DNA of 64,000 nt from Phalacrocorax aristotelis. Its lineage: Eukaryota > Chordata > Aves > Suliformes > Phalacrocoracidae. This document shows positions 52,801-61,172 of the stretch, piece after piece (position 1 is the first letter of the stretch; every line of letters starts with the position of its first letter). The stretch covers positions 30,234,975 through 30,298,974 of the forward strand of contig NC_134283.1 in the NCBI RefSeq assembly GCF_949628215.1, written 5' to 3'. Position numbers and translations under genes: made by a program. Below the pieces are notes generated by a model. It was not told the DNA's origin. It saw nothing but the letters and a program-made list of their open reading frames with translations, and searched no databases.

Positions 52801-55800
52801 GAAAATGATGAAGATGGGTAAGCTAAAGTTAAGGATAAGTACTCAAGGATACAATGTATGAAAATAGGCAGTGGAATAATATTTTGGGGTTTTTCTTTTT
52901 TAAGACAGTACTTTGCAGTTTTCTGATTTGAAGCAAATATTGTCATACTTGGCCCGTTTGAAATAAGCACATGCACAAATGTTAAGGATTACAGCTGTCT
53001 GAATCTGACATCGCTACCCAAGCAAATTGTATAAAACAAGAAGAATGCCAAGTTATAGACATAGGACTCTTCTTTCCCACGCGATCAACACTCCTCCACA
53101 CAAGAAATTTCCTTCTGCTGCAGGTGTTAAGTTGCTATGTGAATAATAAAATCCATGTGAAACATCAGGAAATGTTCCGGGGTCAACAGTGCACTTGGTT
53201 GAGAAGTAGATTACAGAACATGTGTGTGGCTTATTTTCTGTTGTAGAAGAGGTAGAGGAAGGTTCTTTCATAATATTTTGTTTATTTTCAGCTAAAGAAG
53301 TAAAATTAATATCACTGGTTTTAGAGCTAATAATTCTTTTAGTTCAGACTTCCACAGGTATTAATGAGACCTGAGCGTTTGGAAGCTTTCTGAACTAAAC
53401 CTAGGCTGGCTGCAATGAGGATTTACACCAACTGTTTTTTGAGGAAAAACTGAAAGGAAAAAGTTGCTCATCTTATCTTGCTGCCAAAAAATTAATAATT
53501 TGCTGTTTAAAATACAGTGTCTACAATTTTACTTCAAATTTATTTGAAATGTTTCAATCCAATGGCTCAGGGAGGTTATTAAAAGTGAGCAAAGTTTAGG
53601 ATGGTAACATTTTACAAGCAACATTATTACAGAAGATTGGTGCACTGAGCAGCTGAGTCTGTAGCCATGTGAGGAAGGAAATACCAAAACCACACTGCTT
53701 TTTCTGAGTTGTGGGAGTGGATGATAGGAGAGGATAAGGCAACAGCACTTGCAGAAAATGTTACTCAGACTTCTCTTTCTACCTCCTCCACCAGACGCTT
53801 AGCTTGAAACCAGCAGGAAGTTGAAAATTAACAAAAAACCCCACACAACCAACCACCAAGGCAGTACTCCAAAACTGGCTTTTGTTGGCTTCACTGCAGA
53901 TATTGTTGTCATGAGTAGAATCCAATCTATGTGTATTGGGATAAAGGACTTAAGATGGGTGAGAGAGTTGGAAGGCAAAGTCCTGTAGGACCAGGAAGTT
54001 GCATAGTTACATGTTGAACGCTGTCAAGAGCATAGTTTGTGATGAAGTCTTTGGTTTGGCCTTTGAGGAAAATCTGTTGGGCAGATGCAATACTATTATG
54101 TTGGCTTCAAAACTGACTGAATATCAGTTATGTTCTAAATCTTTCAACAACTTTTAGCATCTCATCGGAGATAGCATGTGTGCACACACATTCACCTCTG
54201 TCCAAGGCATACCTTTTTAAGAGAGAAGAGCACCAAAGATTTCTTAATTTTTAGGCTTGCTCTGTGACTCTCCTGAAAGTAGAACAACTTTCAGACTGTG
54301 CCATGCTTGTAGGGTATGAGTGTGTCCCATTCAGAACTCAGCACACTTACCATGTTTGAACTGGCAGATGTAATTATGTACTTTTATGCAATGATTCTCT
54401 TTTTATCACTGGAAATTTTCACAAATGCTATGGGATATGCCATAAGCTTTCTGACGAAGATTGAAAATTTCAAATCTCAGGTCTGCCAGCAAGCTGCCAC
54501 AGAAGATAGCCAAAGGGATCAACAGCCTGTATCAGTAACTTGACTTACTGGAAATGTTTTCTCTCAAGATAGTAAACAATAAGACTGGCAAAGACTATCT
54601 TCAGGATTTAGATCATGGTTCAGCTGTCAACCAACCATCGATGTTATTTTGAATGAGATCTTCGCTTTTTCTTTTTTATTAATTCTAACCACATTAAGTA
54701 AGGCCCATTCTGTTGAATGTGCTTTAAAATATTTTGTTATCCACAAGTATAAATCTTTATGACCTTCTGTGACTGCCAATAGTGATAAAGGCCAATAAGA
54801 AAACTCCTTGTGTCCTTAAGCTGTATATTGGCTTTTTGTTTCATTGGATTTATTATCCAAATGTTAATTACACCCTCATGATTAGTCTAGGTTTCATTTA
54901 GTGTTTAAGACAGTTATTCAATGTCTGCTCTGTGTAAAATATACCATATCCCTTCCCTGTTTCACTGGTGTACCATCTACTCTTTCAGGATGCAGTGTGT
55001 TGTTTGAGAAGCTTCAGGTGTGTATGTTAACCTTGTGGTATTAATATTAACTTAAATGGTTCTTTCATAAGATATAGCAAGTACAAGAATATGAATGAGC
55101 TCAAGACAAAACATAACACTATGTTTTTTAACAGTTTTTTGTATTGTTACAAAAATGACAAGTGTTAAGCATAGCGTATGTGTGCAGAAAACAGTTTGCA
55201 ACTGAGCTAAGCTTCAAGGGGGACTATAGGAAGGATGGGGGCAACCTCTTTAGCAAGGCCTGCTGTGACAGGACAAGGGGTGATGGTTTTAAGCTAAAGG
55301 AGGGTAGATTTAGACTGCATATAAGGAAAAAATTTTTTTACAGTGAGGGTGGTGAAACACTGGGACAGGTTGCCCAGAGAGGTGGGAGATGCCCCATCCC
55401 TGGAAACATTCAAGGTCAGGTTGGATGGGGCTCTGAGCAACCTGAAGTAGTTGAAGATGTCCCTGCTCACTGCGGGGAGCTTGGACTAGGGACCTCTAAA
55501 GGTCCCTTCCAACCTAAACCTAACTACGTGGTGGCATTCTCTATGTAGCTTGGAGTGCCTGAAGCTCAGCATGTGTCCAAGTACTGCCTTTTGAACTGGA
55601 GCCTTAAGCCAGTCCAAGAATCGTTCTTCACTCCCTCTTCCCTATGTCCACCCAGAGCAGTTCAACTACAACACAGAACTGACAAAGACCAAGTGGCTTT
55701 TTCTACCTCCCTCTTGCCTAAAGGAAAGGCAGAAAGTAAAACAGTGAGTGGAGCTGTACTCTGCCTTTTGCTTTGGAAGCTAGTACCTGAGCTAGACCTT

Positions 55801-58800
55801 TGATTCTACTGCGCATGTAAGTGGGAATGACAGCAAGGCTTCCATGTTGAATCAAAATATAGCACTTAAATATTCTTGTAAAAGCCACAAAATCATCCCC
55901 AAGAAATGGCACAATTTTATTTAAAACTTGATCAGTAGATTTGCTCAAACATATATATTTAGTAAAACCACATACCTAGCTCAGATCTGTATGGATGTAG
56001 TCTGTGGTTTGCAAACCTCGCTTATTTGCAAGTTCTGGGTTTTGTTGTCAGTACATGTGGGTCAGCAGAACCCTGCTAAAGTTACTGGTCCCTCAGTCTC
56101 AGTAACCATAGTTAAAATAATGTTAAAATTATACTTTTAATTGACAGTAATTTCAAAAATGCTGAGACATTCAGGCATCATTTTTTTTATAGCATCTAGG
56201 CACCCTTACTAACTCATCATACACTACCAATCCCTATTATTGGGAAATTTATTGTGTGAAAATATAGATATGATCTTAAGAAACATGTAATGTCCAAGGC
56301 TTTCAAGTTCAAGTCTTTGCATATCTGATCCTAACAGAGGTATCCTTCTGCCCTTAGATCTAGCCACCAGCTTACCCATGAGCACATGAATATGACAGAC
56401 CACACAGGTATTGAAAAATTTTTCAGTATTCTTAGCTTCACCAAACCTCTTACACAACCTCTGATGCATCAGAAAAGGCAAAGCAGACTGTATCTCCCAT
56501 AGCAAAATCAAGATACTCATAAAGGGAGTGAGTCTGAAACTGGGAAATGAGCACCAAGAAGCAGCCATGTTGGAACAACTTGAGTTCCTTCTAGTTGTTT
56601 TTTCTTCCTTACTTTCTCTAGAAGGCCATGAAGAGGTCCATGTGTCTCATGGTTAAGAATCTTCTAACTTCCAGCTTAAATACGTACCAGGCAACTCATA
56701 GCAAAATAAAATCCTTCATTTTTCACCACAAAATATTAGAAGCAGCTAATTTCTCTGTTACTCAGTATTGATTTAACGGGAATATTGTTCTTCATTTAGT
56801 AACTTCTATGAAAATATGAAAGCTATTCAGATAAATGCAAAACTTTTTCAAGGCCTAATCCACAGGAGTTAAGAAAAGATATTTAAAACTGAATAAAATG
56901 TTCCAGACTGATTTATCTTTAACACCTACCTAAAGGAAAAGCACGTGATGAAAATTGCTTGAAATCCTCAACTGTTGTGTACATACCTGACCTTTTTTTT
57001 CTCCTTTAAGTCAACAGTTAAGCAGTGAACAGTTAAATCATACTTCGAAGGTAATACTCGCAAAAAAGTTTAACCTTTGTGTAGCTGCTGTCAGTCAAAG
57101 AATATATGGACGAGTTCTTTAGAACGTCCCCCAGACAACTTTTTTGTATTGCATCATTGTGCTTGAGCAGTCGTGACAACATTGCTTTTCATTATGGAAC
57201 ATCCTTCTTTTTCTCTCAGTGCAGTGCAATAAACAGGCCTCTAACTAATCACTTGCAAATCATTTGCCTGATATTTCCTATAAGTTTTCACTGCAGACCA
57301 GCTAAGATTATTTTTAATGTTAAACTGATTTGGCTTTACTTACGGCACTCTGAGTTTGGGAAATTTCTGAATATCATTTTCAGACATGTTCTGAAAAGGA
57401 AACACATGGTATATATCACAAAATTGTACATGGAACACCCTGTGGCTTACAGAAGTTTGCATATTCAAAAACGTGGCACAAAGTTTCAAATGGTAGGAAC
57501 ATCAAGTGCATAGAGAATCAATGCAAGATAACGTTGCCTGCCCATCCCATGGCTCATAAGAGAAATGAATCCATTTTCATTGAAAAGCCTCTCTATTTTT
57601 TTTGTTTGTTTGTTTTTCTGGATGTTGGTTTTTACTTTATGTTGCTGCCAGTTGTATTAAACTAGCCAGGAGGTTAATAAACATCATGTGTATTTGTTTA
57701 CACACAAAGGACTTCGACAAAATAATCATGTCTGACTTCAAAGAGAAGTATTTCTGTAGCAGGAATGTTTTAAAGATAGCTTGTTAAAAAGGTCTGTATG
57801 GAGCAGTAAAACCTTAAACCAGCTCTTACGAGGTGAGAGTTGGGTAAATTTGTTTACAAGCACGTGAGCCATTCTTCCAGCATTAATATCAAATTACTGG
57901 GACTCTTTGCAAACTTAAAGTCATTTGCTTTTCTGATTTGGGATCTAATCCAGTTCTTTTGGTGTTATATTGTCACATTGACTTACAGGCAAGGTTAAAA
58001 TCCATCCCTGCTCTGCTTCTCAAAAGAACTGGAAATAAAACCCACTTCTGCAACAGCTTCCTCCCTAGAGATCGTCAGAGATACTTAAGCCACAGCAGGT
58101 GAACAGACACTAAACCAAAAAATTCCAGAACTATTTCTAGGTCTTCTATTTGGTTTTTTTCCCTTCTTTTTTTTCTCTTGCTTTCTGGATATTGCATTTC
58201 ATTGTACTACATCATCACCTAGCATACAGGAAAACATATCCTTTATGTATTTATTATTAAAGAAGGCTTGAGACAATATAGTTCATCTCAGTGAACAGTG
58301 TCAAACAATTAATAGGGAGCTACATCCCGGTAACATCCTGTGCTACTGATTATGGGTGTGAGCTCAACAGAACATGCATGGTCTGCTTGAATTCCTCATC
58401 AGTGGCATTATTCCTGGCAATTTTGGAATTATGCTTCTCACAGTGAATGTAAAAGCAGAGAATATTTCAGATGCCTTTCTAAACACTTGTAGGTTTAAAG
58501 CACCATGCAATGAAATGCCCTTTGTAAAGAGCTGTTCCTGGTAAGGGTGGCAAACTTCTAAAATAGATTCTGATTTTATGCTATTTTGCTTCACATCTTT
58601 TAGTACAGCTAAAAATTATGGTATTTAAGTGTCTTCAGATGCTAGATATATTGAATTCCTTCATGCCTGCATGGTGAAATCAGGCAAAGTTGTGCATGAT
58701 TGCAAAGTTTCAGGGTAACACTGTAAATTTTAAAATAGAGCACCATTTGCTGGAGTAGAGGGGAGTTTTGTGCTAAGAAATTTATCTGAAAGATCACAGT

Positions 58801-61172
58801 GTATGTAAAATCCCATGTTCTAGCAGAGGTGTAGCTGGAAAATTCATTGGACTTAAGAGCAGCCTTGGAAACCTAACAAAAATCTTTCTGGAAACTGGTA
58901 TGGGGGGGAGACCGTTTCTTCCCCCTTCAACCATAACATAGCAATGAGATTGCAGATTACTCCTGACCTGAGCTGAGATGTGCTAAGTCTTGAGAGCTTA
59001 ACGGATGCTCCTGCAGAGAGGCTCGGCCCCTCTCTTCTTCTATCATGTGCAGCTCCAACTTTAGGACAGTTTAGTGCATTATGAAAACTTTTGAGAAAGT
59101 GTTTTCTTTAGTTAATCACAAGCTTTGCAAACCCTCTTTGGAACATGGATGATAGTCTGGTTCTTTCTTTCTTAGTGCCAACAGTAAGAGAGTTTTAATT
59201 ACACATTGGTTCAAAATGCTATCAATTATTTTCAGAACAGAACAAATCCTCTCTGTGTTTTCCAGCACTGTTTTGCCTCTGGGAATACTCACAGGAGTGA
59301 AGCACAGAAAAATGTATTCCCTTTATGGAAATGTCCTGCAGGATTTACTGAAGTATCATAATTTTTTTCTAAAGACTTTTTAAGCTTCTCTCTGGAATTC
59401 TGTTCTGGTGATGAACCTGACAAATATTATGGGTTTAAAGCCTCATGAAAGGGACATGTTGCTGTTTTAAATATCATAGAAATCTATTAGAATAAGTTAC
59501 ATGGAATCCCTCTGGTTTTATTCCTGTTACATCTCAACTGGACTTTCCTTGCAGTAGCCAGTAGATACAGAAACGTGACATTGAAATCAGCATGTTATTC
59601 TGATGAATAAGACAGCAACATTTTTGCAGTCAGGTTTAGCATATAGATCTGACAATAGATACAAAATCTGCAAACACTCATCTTAACAGTTTCTTCTGTG
59701 CAAACGTAATTTGGCAGTTTCCAAGAATTTACAAAATGTAAAAAGATATTTCTTAGAAAAACCGTTCATATAGAGAAGCAACTTTATTTCAAGATTGCAT
59801 TGTACTGTAGAATAGTCCAGTTAAAGTCTTCTTTTGTTGTTCTGTTTAACAGGTCAAACCTTTTTGCTTTATATGATTGACAAGTAGGTCAAAAGCTTAA
59901 AAAAAAGTATCAGCAGACTTGAGCAGCTGCTTGCTTATTTAATAGAAAAACATCCCTTGACTCTACTAGGATGCTTCTGAAGAAGTGTGATGTAATTACA
60001 GAAACACTCTGGAAATAATAAGAAATTACAAAAATCACTTAGGAATCACACAGATACTGCTCTTGTTATTTGTACCTCACAAAATTCCAGAATTTCATAT
60101 TGCTTCCAGAGCCAGAACTCCCACTTGAGCCACAGATCCTTACTGCTTGAGCTAAGGAGAATCTCTTAGGGATTAGTAGGATCGATCCTATGACACACAT
60201 TTGAATAACTCTGACTCCACCCAGTAGGAGGGAGGTGTAATATCCTGTTCCTACAAAAGGTGTTTGAAAATTTTTATGTCACATTTCAATGAAATGTCAA
60301 AAAGCTTGGTACATTAGGACGAGTAAATAAAAATTACGAAGGCTTTAGAGGAGGTATGCATAGGTTTCCCCACTATGACTAGTTATACAGATGATCAGAA
60401 TGACTACTATTGGGGAAAACAGAATAGTTAATATTTGGAAATAAAATAGAAGTAAAATGAAGCCATAATAAAAGCCCTTACACGTCTTCATGGATGTGTA
60501 TTTAAGACCTGAAAGCAGCAGCTATGTCAATGGAAGTTGACAGCTATTCTCAAATTAAGCCAAGTTGTTGGTAAAGCCTGGAGCAATGTTGGTTTAAACC
60601 CAGTGGGAACTTGCTTACTAGTTTTGGTGTCTTAAAGTTCATTGATTTTGTGTATTGCTGCAGAAGTCTAAATATAACTACAGAGGCTTGAAATAGTGAT
60701 TACAATAGAAGGCCAGTCATTCTGACCAGGTCTGTGTCAGTAGAAGAGTACAATTAATAAATGTGAGATTTCTGTAGTTAGTATTTGAAAACAGGCACTT
60801 CCTATAAAGGAAGAGATGAATTCAAGACAAGATTGTGGTTTCATAACTTCCCTGAGAGTTTAAAAATAACAAAATATATTATATTAAACAACATGCTTGG
60901 GTACCCAGCATCCCATATTTAAAGCAAGATGCCTGGCTGATTTTAGCAATGATGTTTACTTCTCATACTCATACCTCAGTACCTCATAATTACACCTCAA
61001 TAACCATCTGTGAGCTAAGGACTTTGCATCTGCCAATGCTAAGTAAGGAGGAGTGATAACAATCACCTGCTTGGAGTTTTATAGGAAGGAATTTTACAAC
61101 TCTACTTACCAAAAACCTTTGTCCATTTATGCTGTGCTTTCTCACGACTTTCTCACAGTCCTTATACTTTAA
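34706..61172 (-). CDS. LCP2: LCP2 / SLP-76 adaptor protein gene (20 coding exons; first exon outside window)
   Basis: Seen: 20 exons on the minus strand, each with AG acceptor and GT donor, join in one unbroken frame of 508 codons plus TAA; the phases agree at every junction. In order they encode the end of a SAM domain (visible residues 1 to about 50), an acidic stretch with three tyrosines (residues 88, 103, 120; equivalent to human Y113, Y128, Y145), a proline-rich linker with QPPVPPQRP, the R-S-T-K motif at 45286-45297, and an SH2 domain (about residues 396-505) whose phosphotyrosine-binding Arg is at 36251-36253 in FLVRDS. Known of the family: cytosolic scaffold phosphorylated by ZAP-70/Syk; phosphotyrosines bind Vav, Nck and Itk; R-S-T-K binds the GADS SH3; the proline segment binds PLC-gamma1; SH2 binds ADAP and HPK1. 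Human SLP-76 has 533 residues, so about 26 are missing here, matching one absent 5' exon. BLNK is excluded by the YESP/YEPP arrangement. Confidence 0.97.
35270..35805 (-). repeat. CR1-type LINE fragment, copy 4 (LCP2 intron 20)
   Basis: 536 bases in the same orientation as LCP2, between exons 20 and 21. Tail acagaatcacagaatc, then 'ggttggaagggacctcaggg'. The minus strand reads [20 protein letters not shown] and [10 protein letters not shown], the end of the CR1 reverse transcriptase, with frameshifts. Confidence 0.94.
36116..36271 (-). CDS. LCP2: LCP2 exon 20 (SH2 core)
   Basis: 156 nt, phase 0 to 0, begins [20 protein letters not shown] and ends [12 protein letters not shown]. The FLVRDS Arg codon (36251-36253) is the phosphate-binding residue. 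Very close to human ([11 protein letters not shown] identical). Acceptor ctttcag, donor gtacta. Confidence 0.98.
37363..37440 (-). CDS. LCP2: LCP2 exon 19 (start of SH2 domain)
   Basis: 78 nt, phase 0 to 0, encodes [20 protein letters not shown] then LRKINK. WY, the alpha-A helix [12 protein letters not shown] and the alpha-A Arg of an SH2 domain are visible. Acceptor aaacatag, donor gtactc. Confidence 0.97.
38296..38399 (-). CDS. LCP2: LCP2 exon 18
   Basis: 104 nt, phase 1 to 0, encodes [20 protein letters not shown] followed by [14 protein letters not shown]. Linker preceding the SH2 domain; the PLPIP region parallels human FPLPLPNKP. Donor gtacaa is weak; acceptor tctttgaag. Confidence 0.92.
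39173..39188. repeat. A16 tract near LCP2 exon 17
   Basis: Homopolymer of 16 A in the intron downstream of exon 17 (relative to transcription). Confidence 0.9.
39264..39313 (-). CDS. LCP2: LCP2 exon 17
   Basis: 50 nt, phase 2 to 1, encodes [16 protein letters not shown] with split codons at both ends. SLPP is shared with human. The acceptor is preceded by a 14-base pyrimidine run (A-run 39320-39333 on the plus strand). Donor gtttgt. Confidence 0.88.
39784..40233 (+). repeat. CR1-type LINE fragment, copy 5 (LCP2 intron 16, antisense)
   Basis: 450 bases, opposite to LCP2. Starts in the reverse transcriptase C-terminal region ('ctgagggagctgggactgtttagcc') and ends 'accattctgtgattctgtg', the CR1 3' tail. 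Degenerate and frameshifted, so probably older than copy 2. Confidence 0.93.
41368..41488 (-). CDS. LCP2: LCP2 exon 16
   Basis: 121 nt, phase 1 to 2, encodes [19 protein letters not shown] followed by [27 protein letters not shown] and MPGA are shared with human. Acceptor ctccacag, donor gtttgt (weak). Confidence 0.95.
42493..42505 (-). CDS. LCP2: LCP2 exon 15 (13-nt microexon)
   Basis: Only 13 nt, phase 0 to 1, encodes EEDD plus the first base of a Thr codon. Acceptor gtctccccag and donor A|gtaagt are both strong. It aligns with human NDEDD and is required to restore the frame between exons 14 and 16. Confidence 0.9.
43131..43161 (-). CDS. LCP2: LCP2 exon 14 (31-nt microexon)
   Basis: 31 nt, phase 2 to 0, encodes [10 protein letters not shown], matching human HGWGPDRREN. 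Contains an A8 run inside the coding sequence. Acceptor tttcag, donor gtaagt. Confidence 0.92.
44079..44183 (-). CDS. LCP2: LCP2 exon 13
   Basis: 105 nt, phase 2 to 2, begins [16 protein letters not shown] and continues with [18 protein letters not shown]. Matches the human SLGEHLPKIQKPPLPP segment. Acceptor gctttag, donor gtaagt. Confidence 0.95.
44289..44308 (-). CDS. LCP2: LCP2 exon 12 (20-nt microexon)
   Basis: 20 nt, phase 0 to 2, encodes PLTSQL plus two bases of an Arg codon. Acceptor ttgttttacag, donor G|gtaaga. It is needed to keep frame between exons 11 and 13. Confidence 0.87.
44400..44425 (-). CDS. LCP2: LCP2 exon 11 (26-nt microexon)
   Basis: 26 nt, phase 1 to 0, encodes RKPGLPEK after a split Gly. 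Acceptor ctattttcag, donor G|gtaaga. Short exon in the proline/basic linker; corresponds to the human GKKPPFSDK segment. Confidence 0.88.
45234..45317 (-). CDS. LCP2: LCP2 exon 10 (GADS-binding motif)
   Basis: 84 nt, phase 1 to 1, encodes [15 protein letters not shown] then LAPPFDRE. The R-S-T-K core at 45286-45297 is the non-canonical SH3 ligand that holds GADS (GRAP2), and through it LAT, in constant association. Acceptor gtgtttag, donor gtcagt. Confidence 0.97.
45529..45598 (-). CDS. LCP2: LCP2 exon 9
   Basis: 70 nt, phase 0 to 1, begins [17 protein letters not shown] and ends IKPLK plus a split Pro. Proline-rich linker with low conservation. Acceptor ttgttttag, donor gtaagt. Confidence 0.9.
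46362..46401. repeat. A-rich tract (LCP2 intron 8)
   Basis: 24 consecutive A followed by A-rich sequence with scattered G. A simple repeat, not attached to a recognisable retroposon body. Confidence 0.9.
46818..46918 (-). CDS. LCP2: LCP2 exon 8 (proline-rich segment)
   Basis: 101 nt, phase 1 to 0, encodes [18 protein letters not shown] followed by a Pro/Ser run and GGRGVS. The QPPVPPQRP core is identical to human and lies in the part that binds the PLC-gamma1 SH3 domain. Donor gtacgt, acceptor gtctttag. Confidence 0.96.
47682..47883 (-). CDS. LCP2: LCP2 exon 7 (acidic region with three regulatory tyrosines)
   Basis: 202 nt, phase 0 to 1. A very acidic segment ([10 protein letters not shown] and following) with Tyr codons at 47863-47865, 47818-47820 and 47767-47769 in contexts DDYESP, ADYESP and DGYEPP. 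These correspond to human Y113, Y128 and Y145, the ZAP-70/Syk sites that recruit Vav1, Nck and Itk. The exon ends with NNTDYI, continuing to DRPP in exon 8. Confidence 0.98.
49243..49277 (-). CDS. LCP2: LCP2 exon 6
   Basis: 35 nt, phase 1 to 0, encodes [11 protein letters not shown], matching the human segment just before the acidic tyrosine cluster (GGWSSF identical). Acceptor ttatgcag, donor gtgagt. Confidence 0.95.
50132..50163 (-). CDS. LCP2: LCP2 exon 5
   Basis: 32 nt, phase 2 to 1, encodes [10 protein letters not shown] plus split codons. It links the SAM domain to the acidic region and is poorly conserved with human. Donor gtaagt after ATCCAG; acceptor gttgtag. Supported mainly by position and frame. 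Confidence 0.85.
51020..51085 (-). CDS. LCP2: LCP2 exon 4
   Basis: 66 nt, phase 2 to 2, encodes [15 protein letters not shown] then LSFFPK and the start of an Arg. Acceptor tttaaatag, donor gtaagt. The exon contains a perfect gtaagt only four bases inside its 5' end (51076-51081) and an in-frame internal AG at 51053-51054; the longer form was chosen because SKLSQEIN is present in SLP-76. Confidence 0.92.
51086..57343 (-). other. LCP2 intron 3
   Basis: 6.3 kb intron between exons 3 and 4. It contains CR1 copy 6 and no recognisable exon of another gene; open frames at 54316-54543 and 56224-56568 have no identifiable similarity. Confidence 0.85.
55205..55540 (+). repeat. CR1-type LINE fragment, copy 6 (LCP2 intron 3, antisense)
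   Basis: About 335 bases: 'gacaggacaaggggtgatgg', 'gggacaggttgcccagagag', 'ggttggatggggctctgagc' and 'aaaggtcccttccaacctaa' are CR1 3'-region landmarks. The tail is eroded. Opposite in orientation to LCP2. Confidence 0.92.
57344..57390 (-). CDS. LCP2: LCP2 exon 3
   Basis: 47 nt, phase 0 to 2, encodes [16 protein letters not shown] (last Pro split with exon 4). This is the best conserved SAM-domain helix. Acceptor ttttcag, donor gtaagt. An open frame of 135 codons on the opposite strand at 57106-57513 covers it and is a shadow. Confidence 0.96.
57391..61109 (-). other. LCP2 intron 2
   Basis: 3.7 kb intron between exons 2 and 3; no repeat or exon recognised. Confidence 0.85.
61110..61172 (-). 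CDS. LCP2: LCP2 exon 2 (first visible coding exon)
   Basis: 63 nt, phase 0 to 0, 21 codons beginning LKYKDCEK and ending NGQRFL; part of the SAM domain. The acceptor follows cattgacag and the donor is G|gtaagt. Aligns to human residues from LNYKDCEK onward. I found no exon 1 (about 26 codons including the start Met) in the remaining 2.8 kb. Confidence 0.95.

Noticed and set aside
55162..55548. 128-codon plus-strand gene
   Set aside because: It is CR1 copy 6 read through frameshifts.
57106..57513. 135-codon plus-strand frame
   Set aside because: It runs antisense across LCP2 exon 3 and its introns; no domain is recognisable, and the minus-strand exon explains the conserved part.
34706..61172. 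BLNK (SLP-65) instead of LCP2
   Set aside because: The YESP/YESP/YEPP order, the R-S-T-K GADS site and the C-terminal GSRNQC...AAGHI tail fit SLP-76, and BLNK lacks this GADS motif.
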